Origin: Desulfobacteraceae bacterium
GTDB lineage: Bacteria; Desulfobacterota; Desulfobacteria; Desulfobacterales; UBA5852
Direction of reading: 5' to 3'
DNA: 64,000 nt
Assembly: GCA_014237395.1 (NCBI GenBank)
Contig: JABZFP010000030.1
Coordinates: 124,001-188,000 of the forward strand
In this document: positions 61,801-64,000 of the stretch, piece after piece
Layout of the letters: each line of letters begins with the position of its first letter
How positions within the stretch are numbered: position 1 is the first letter of the stretch
Translations under genes and position numbers: made by a program
The notes under the pieces: model-generated
What the model saw: only the letters and a program-made list of their open reading frames with translations
Told to the model about the DNA's origin: nothing
Database searches by the model: none

Positions 61801-64000
61801 ACTTATTACCGGTGAGGTCAACGTCACGACGCATGCCCGGACGATCAATGCCGTCCTGGCAGGCTATGCGCTCAGTGAAGCGAATGCCACGGCTACGGTT
61901 GGCGCCGTCGGGATCGCGGGCGGTGCGGACGACGATGTCATCGTCAACGCTGTGTCGGGCGATATCGATCTGCTGGCAACGGCGGATGTTTATGCCAACC
62001 AGGTGACCGTGGCCGTCGCAGGTGCTGCGGACGGCGAAGCCAATGCCACCCCGGAATTAGCGATCACGGGCCTTGCGGGGGGCGCCGGAGATGATGCGAT
62101 ACTCAACGAGGGGCGACTGACCCTGGTGAGCCGGTCGAAAAGTGAATCCACTGGTTCCAGTTGGACAGCCGCTGGATCGGCAAGCAGTAAATCCGGCAAC
62201 CAGGTGACGAACACGGCGAAGGGGATTACCGGAGGGGCCGGTGACGATCGAATCGTCAACACCGGCACGATCCAGGTCGGCCCCGGGGAAGACGCCACGG
62301 GCGACGAATACTGGATGTCCAGCCTTATCACGGAAAGCTTTGCTCTGGGGATTGCGGGGGCCACCAATGCGGAAACAACCGCCTTTGCTCGCACGTATTC
62401 GACCGGCATGGACGGTGAGACGGGCGACGATTTGATCATGAACAGTGGCGATGTCACCGTCATGGCGACATCGCGAAGCGATTCGACCGGTGGTTCATTC
62501 AACCTTTTCGGCTCAGGTGATGCTGAGACGGACGCGGGTGCGTATACTGCCGCGACGGGAATTGAGGGTGGTCAGGGAGATGACTGGATCGAGACCGGGG
62601 GTGAGGCGGAGGCTTTAATTCGAGTTATCGCCGAATCAAGTCTCACCATGGATGGTTCGAGTTTTTCGATTGGCGGTGGGGGTGAAGCCGGCGGGAAGCT
62701 GGCGGCCGAAACACTGGCGGTCGGTATTTCGGGCGGTGAGGGTCAGGATACGGTGCGCAACAATGCTGACATCCATGTCGATGCCGTTTCCACGCTGATC
62801 TCCCAAGCCGGTTCGGATACGATCTTCGGTACCAGCGATTCAGACCTGACTTCCGGAGCGATTACGAAGGCTTCCGGGATACGGGGTGGTGACGGGAGCG
62901 ACGATATTGCATCCACAGGCCATATTGAAGTGACGGCTACCGCAACGATTTCCCAGGATGGATCGAGCTACACATTCGGCGGTACCGGGGAGACGGGCGG
63001 GGCGCTCGCCGCGACTACCAGTGCGGTAGGCATAAGCGGTGATGGTGGCCGTGATACGATCCGCAATGCAGGCGATATCAACGTGTCGGCTAGTGCGGGC
63101 CTCGATTCCAGCGGAGATTCGGAAACCACCTTCGGCACTTCCGAGGGCGGTGTGACGATTGGTACGGATGTGGAAGCGGCGGGAATTGATGGTGGCGATG
63201 GTGACGACGCTATTGATAACATGGGCCGGATTGAAGTGGCGGCAACGTCAACCCTTACCCAGGATGGATCGAGCTACACATTCGGCGGCACCGGGGAGAC
63301 GGGCGGGGCACTGGCCGCGGCCTCCCGCGCGGTCGGCATTGCCGGAAATCTTGGTGCGGACACGATTCGCAACGATGGCGATATCGTCGTGTCGGCAGAT
63401 GCCGATCTCGCATCCAGTGGTGATTCGGAAACCACCTTCGGCACTTCCGAGGGCGGTGTGACGATTGGTACGTATGTGGAAGCGGCGGGGATCGATGGTG
63501 GCGACGGGGACGACGCTATTGATAACACGGGTCGGATCGAAGTGTCGGCAGGGTCAACCCTTACCCAGGACGGATCGAGCTATGCTTTCGGCGGCACCGG
63601 GGAGACCGGCGGGGTGTTGGCGGCGGATACGCATACAGTGGGCATTGTTGGTGGGGCGGGATCGGATCAAATTCGCAACGCTGGTGAAATCGATGTCTTT
63701 GCCGCTGCCGCTTTAAATACAAGCGGTGAATCGGAAACGACATTTGGTACCTCGGACGGCGGTATTTCTGTTGGGGCAATTGTTGAGGCCTCGGGCATCG
63801 CTAGTGGCGAAGACGATGATGGGGTCGAAAACCTCAATTTGATCCGCGTTCGGGCGCAAACAAATGTGACCTCTCAGATGGAGGCGTATACCTTCGGGGG
63901 GACCTCGGACAGTGACGTGGCCATGAGCGGCGCGTCACGGGCGGACGGTATCGACGGCGGTGATGGCTCCAATTTAATCGTGAACCGTGATACGATCGAC
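52859..64000 (+). CDS. giant modular RTX-like repeat protein, 3'-truncated by window edge
   Basis: A single frame stays open for 3,714 codons to the last base. Residues 1-58 form an extended signal peptide (basic start, VSSVAVMGFLAVLGLTG core, cleavage after HPVQA), like those of large autotransporter or two-partner-secreted proteins. The mature part is acidic and made almost wholly of Gly, Ala, Asp, Thr, Ser, Val, Asn and Ile; I see no cysteine in it. RTX-like motifs such as GGDGDDTI and GGAGDDRI followed by N-x-G recur every 40-70 residues, each leading into alternating strands (LTAVATATA), as in a beta-helix or beta-roll. Repeats are 137-138 residues long, then 107, then 102 near the edge. 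A calcium-stabilised surface adhesin or matrix protein is the likely role. No secretion gene is visible. Confidence 0.85.
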   Translation, partial: MLIRDVVALGCRCFSKSLLPVRSKINSQRLVSSVAVMGFLAVLGLTGSDLFLAHPVQADEENVVTVLSGTDAADTMTLADPIDAQAGLLTDESEKIEASATALDALAGNDGILSGADVTASADAAALLLQILDAKTQALAKAMGLVAGDDNDMITSSGALAVTSLASGAYAGALTFDTGDRDGDDRKIDLSLSTEAGSTAIDGGDGDDMVNNDGALAAIATATSGGTVDQLTADAQGAVSLNATSSAKAETTGIATGDGDDAISSTNTIASIATATSGALGMSLAAGENAEGDKAKIELDTSVSAEATAIGIESDGDEAAEEDKDASPFALDGLRVTYEKETTAVSGTDTLNNSADVQVTATATSGAASASMDVAVDGAAQTKANSEAKAESIGLSTGAAQDTIINSGDLTAVATATAAALSATFQIGAPTSDEDPPPTTGSPSDNNSSSQSGVKATARAVGIASDGEGQFKTVSASAEITDTSLVSHYQQSEGTVSDADQVINTGDMEAIATATVSAESAAIDIAAGGSVESKANATATSESVAIFTGGGDDTVSNTGALDAVATSTAGAISIGLAAGESQGDDTGDDSDDSGSIKSETEVKATATAKGIDAEGDAQSKSVSVDVDISRSGIAAGFEYSQEAGSGNDTVDNQASITAVATATSGSESATIDIMAGGSVDSKANAEATSESVAIFTGGGDDAVTNTGVLDAVATSTAGAVSVSLGISDSSDPDDDGGILDNLRERFWPTVHSEANATATATAQGIDTEGAVADKSIAGDLSLDRQSLNLFFAYDETQANGNDRVDNQDAINAVATATSGAAAADIQINSDGTAAAEANSTAAAQADAIRTGSGDDTVNNSGTLTSVATATSGALSVGVAHAEGDDTKARAEAKATSTAQATGIDTEGDNDSRAVEFSLDLSRDGLHVNYNDTKTAAIGNDEVVNQAAVTTVATASSGATAVPVSIDGAASADVTSKATAAATAIHTGGGHDVIDNSGDLAAASQATSAAIGVGFGQQTQSTGKTKIEVKAAAESTASAMGIATDGDAGDQSTAFSLSLTGEELSSNFSKTQSDVSGNDMLTNTGTIAAVATASSGSASVGVAIDGAAAVDITSTTKADATGVDTGGGDDSIDNRGDITSTATATSMALGVGVGVQNGSGSKASSNVEAAAKSEALAVGITADGNQQDTALAIDLVITEDGLSAGYHQSETPLAGDDDLINTGAVTAVATATSGAIAAGVTTEGSARSDASATAKADARALDLGGGSDTVDNRGALSAVSTATAAAVEVSVSGKGTTIANNGLFSAGTTAEAKAVGIAGTGMDSAQSLDVTLDVDFNELSVGFDLEKVVDGITGDGDDRITNRAAITTVATATAPEVSVAVTSEGIAASLANTEAMADATAIQSGHGDDTITNTGDLNSTATATAATANVTVTGKGLAVAGNSVWDGGIKAKSNAAGIHSEGGEEDVLAIGVDASLEGVAVTYEKTKELASGEDTVVNDGNITATAVAVAPALSVAVASSSGVAASLSTATAESEAFGIRTGDAADDITNRGNITAVANADAVAVNVAVTPTGVGVAGNNIWDGGTKAESRAFGIDADGETASETLTNFIADHTGVAFTYDQQGILASGDDVIRNEGDVSAVAVSVAPAISVAVTAEGVAAAMSTATATSDARAIRSGDGDDDISSDGSLTAAATSIAAAANVAVVGSGGVAVAGNNVFDGGTKAESLSLGIDTDGEDTTQTSLILTSGGNVPLSRSKETVLASGDDVVMNDGDIVATSTSSATSMAVSVSVAGVAGAVSTAEAESDARSIRGGDGDDDITNSGTLTSVSTATVQTVNVGVTPAGVAMAADAVWEGGSTATSLALGIDGDGESAQSETTTINTESGTTFAHTKTDQVATGDDTIVNTGDVSVVATSVAPSVAVAVTPAGVAAATSTATAEADARAIRGGDGDDAIDNAGDLTAVATSTAAAVNVSVVPTGGVAVSGNNFWDGGTHAEAVAMGIDGDGETTSTSETLVNVSGGVIGIERSSSSQMASGDDRIVNSGDIGVYATAVSPSITAAVTLAGVSAAVSTSTAESDARAIRGGDGNDTIDNAGNLTVVSNADAAAVNVSVNAGGGVALASDAIWNGGTTAKAHAFGIDAEGESSSSNTTSIDVGASVAFDQDKTEEEATGDDVVNNQGAIDVLAIAVAPSVAVSVVGTGGVAGAFSTATAKADGTAVSTGAGDDTITNSGALSSTTVANADAVSVSVTGVGGVSFSGNNAWDGGTLSEAKSRGVDSGDGDDHLNNSGDVSVSATTVTATGSVSVTGVGGVSGAISTSTAKSDAVAIDLGAGEDEVDNSGVLTAEAFANADGLNVAVTGVGGVSVAGNNAWDGGTLAEARAAGIDGGDGEARISNTNNVTAEADAISVSAALSYVTFGVPLAISTSTADAEAAAVRSGDQDDDLTNRGELTAEADATAVSVNVAVTGAGVAGAGDSVWDGGTKAKAASVGMDARAGEDVIQNTGTIDVDANAVTSSNSVAFTVAGVSGAVSTSTATADAQAISGGDGDDTLVNDGVLDSTANATAVSVSFAASAGGVAIAADAVWDGGTTADANASGLDGGMGDDVIQNSAQIDTTANSTASSNSVAMTVAGVSGATSTATSTADAAAIDADDGDDTIINSGDLTGTASAGATSVSVAVTGMGAAVATDAFWDGGTQAAATGRGISGGSGEDTIANTASITAAADSRTTSAAIAASVGGGIAGAMAASTSTANATAIDAGEDDDRVRNDGELTATATAEANGVSVAVTTVGASLAGSLDSATTGNALAIGIAGGDGEDTLTSSETSAMTINASATTTETAVSVTAGGGFADAKANAVAIAEGIAIDGGADSDNILNAGNIEATVVAEANSQAISFTLAGAAVADANSESHATATGLAGGEGADAVANRGSISLTATADAEGQSIAGTLAGFSVAGANATAWVDAFGLDGGAGEDTLVNEGLITGEVNVTTHARTINAVLAGYALSEANATATVGAVGIAGGADDDVIVNAVSGDIDLLATADVYANQVTVAVAGAADGEANATPELAITGLAGGAGDDAILNEGRLTLVSRSKSESTGSSWTAAGSASSKSGNQVTNTAKGITGGAGDDRIVNTGTIQVGPGEDATGDEYWMSSLITESFALGIAGATNAETTAFARTYSTGMDGETGDDLIMNSGDVTVMATSRSDSTGGSFNLFGSGDAETDAGAYTAATGIEGGQGDDWIETGGEAEALIRVIAESSLTMDGSSFSIGGGGEAGGKLAAETLAVGISGGEGQDTVRNNADIHVDAVSTLISQAGSDTIFGTSDSDLTSGAITKASGIRGGDGSDDIASTGHIEVTATATISQDGSSYTFGGTGETGGALAATTSAVGISGDGGRDTIRNAGDINVSASAGLDSSGDSETTFGTSEGGVTIGTDVEAAGIDGGDGDDAIDNMGRIEVAATSTLTQDGSSYTFGGTGETGGALAAASRAVGIAGNLGADTIRNDGDIVVSADADLASSGDSETTFGTSEGGVTIGTYVEAAGIDGGDGDDAIDNTGRIEVSAGSTLTQDGSSYAFGGTGETGGVLAADTHTVGIVGGAGSDQIRNAGEIDVFAAAALNTSGESETTFGTSDGGISVGAIVEASGIASGEDDDGVENLNLIRVRAQTNVTSQMEAYTFGGTSDSDVAMSGASRADGIDGGDGSNLIVNRDTID
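54686..59645 (+). repeat. 137-138-residue modules of the giant protein
   Basis: Landmarks recur at regular spacing. The GI(D/A/T)xxG element begins at 54686, 55148, 55562, 55976, 56390 and 56801 (spacings 462, 414, 414, 414, 411 bp). The aromatic-Asp-Gly-Gly element (WDGGT-like) begins at 57188, 57599, 58010, 58415, 58823, 59234 and 59645 (411, 411, 405, 408, 411, 411 bp). Each module holds two GDD motifs and a charged variable segment. Confidence 0.75.
59645..60935 (+). repeat. 107-109-residue shortened modules
   Basis: WDGGT elements at 59645, 59972, 60293, 60614 and 60935 are 327, 321, 321 and 321 bp apart. Compared with the preceding modules, each lacks a segment of about 28-30 residues (the GIDxEGE...xSGxxxxxx portion) but keeps both GDD motifs. 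Confidence 0.75.
62890..64000 (+). repeat. near-identical 306-bp (102-residue) tandem units
   Basis: GATCGAGCTA occurs at 62961, 63267 and 63573, exactly 306 bp apart, within long stretches nearly identical in DNA. The phrase QDGSSYTFGGTGETGG and the phrase SETTFGTSEGGVTIGT each repeat once per unit. A fourth, more divergent unit follows (YTFGGTSDSD) and runs to the edge. Confidence 0.8.

Noticed and set aside
62890..64000. CRISPR array suggested by regular spacing
   Set aside because: The 306-bp period lies in an open coding frame, units are long and contiguous, and there are no short repeats with unique spacers.

Overview
The window is GC-rich bacterial DNA with dense gene packing. It shows no rRNA, tRNA, CRISPR array or recognisable transposase. 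The gene set points to an anaerobic member of the Desulfobacterota, of the Desulfosarcina/Desulfobacteraceae type. Supporting genes are a molybdopterin oxidoreductase cluster with an FmdE-type partner, several multi-cluster ferredoxin-like proteins, a NifX/DUF5320 pair next to a sigma-54 activator, an FNR-type box and a very large repeat protein. This assignment is inference from gene content; no marker gene is present.

Layout. 1-2.4 kb: arsenic operon (truncated arsR, acr3, arsM). 2.5-4.2 kb: UbiB-family kinase. 4.6-5.2 kb: NTF2-like protein behind a sigma-54-type promoter. 5.3-12 kb: leftward redox operon (Fe-S protein with a winged helix, molybdopterin oxidoreductase, Rieske-like protein with an altered ligand set, FmdE-molybdopterin-binding fusion) with a divergent GlxA-type regulator. 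13-14.2 kb: tandem SYLF proteins. 14.5-21.5 kb: branched-chain amino acid genes ilvD, leuD, leuC, ilvB, ilvN, interrupted by intergenic repeats. 21.5-24.6 kb: DUF5658 protein, AEC transporter, YciH, a methyltransferase and a 52-residue membrane protein. 24.9-29.2 kb: polar amino-acid ABC transporter with an aspartoacylase/AstE-like hydrolase. 29.4-31 kb: EamA transporter and a nest of repeats. 31-35.5 kb: a second winged-helix Fe-S protein, an inactivated lipoprotein gene facing an intact relative, a PAS-SpoIIE phosphatase and an unknown protein. 35.8-39.3 kb: MoaD-like protein, NapH-like membrane ferredoxin and acyl-CoA ligase around an FNR box. 39.6-43.9 kb: sugar ABC transporter. 44-48 kb: lipocalin, His-rich secreted protein, and a radical SAM/DUF89/metallo-beta-lactamase-fold operon. 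48.3-50.9 kb: DUF5320 and NifX-like genes with a sigma-54 promoter and a sigma-54 activator. 51-52.3 kb: MFS transporter.

52.86 kb to the right edge: one uninterrupted rightward reading frame of at least 3,714 codons. It encodes a giant, acidic, modular secreted protein built from RTX-like GGDGDD motifs. The modules first repeat every 137-138 residues, then every 107. At the right edge there are near-identical 102-residue units. It runs off the window and is the most remarkable object here. The region also holds four kinds of intergenic repeat, including one element inserted inside another.
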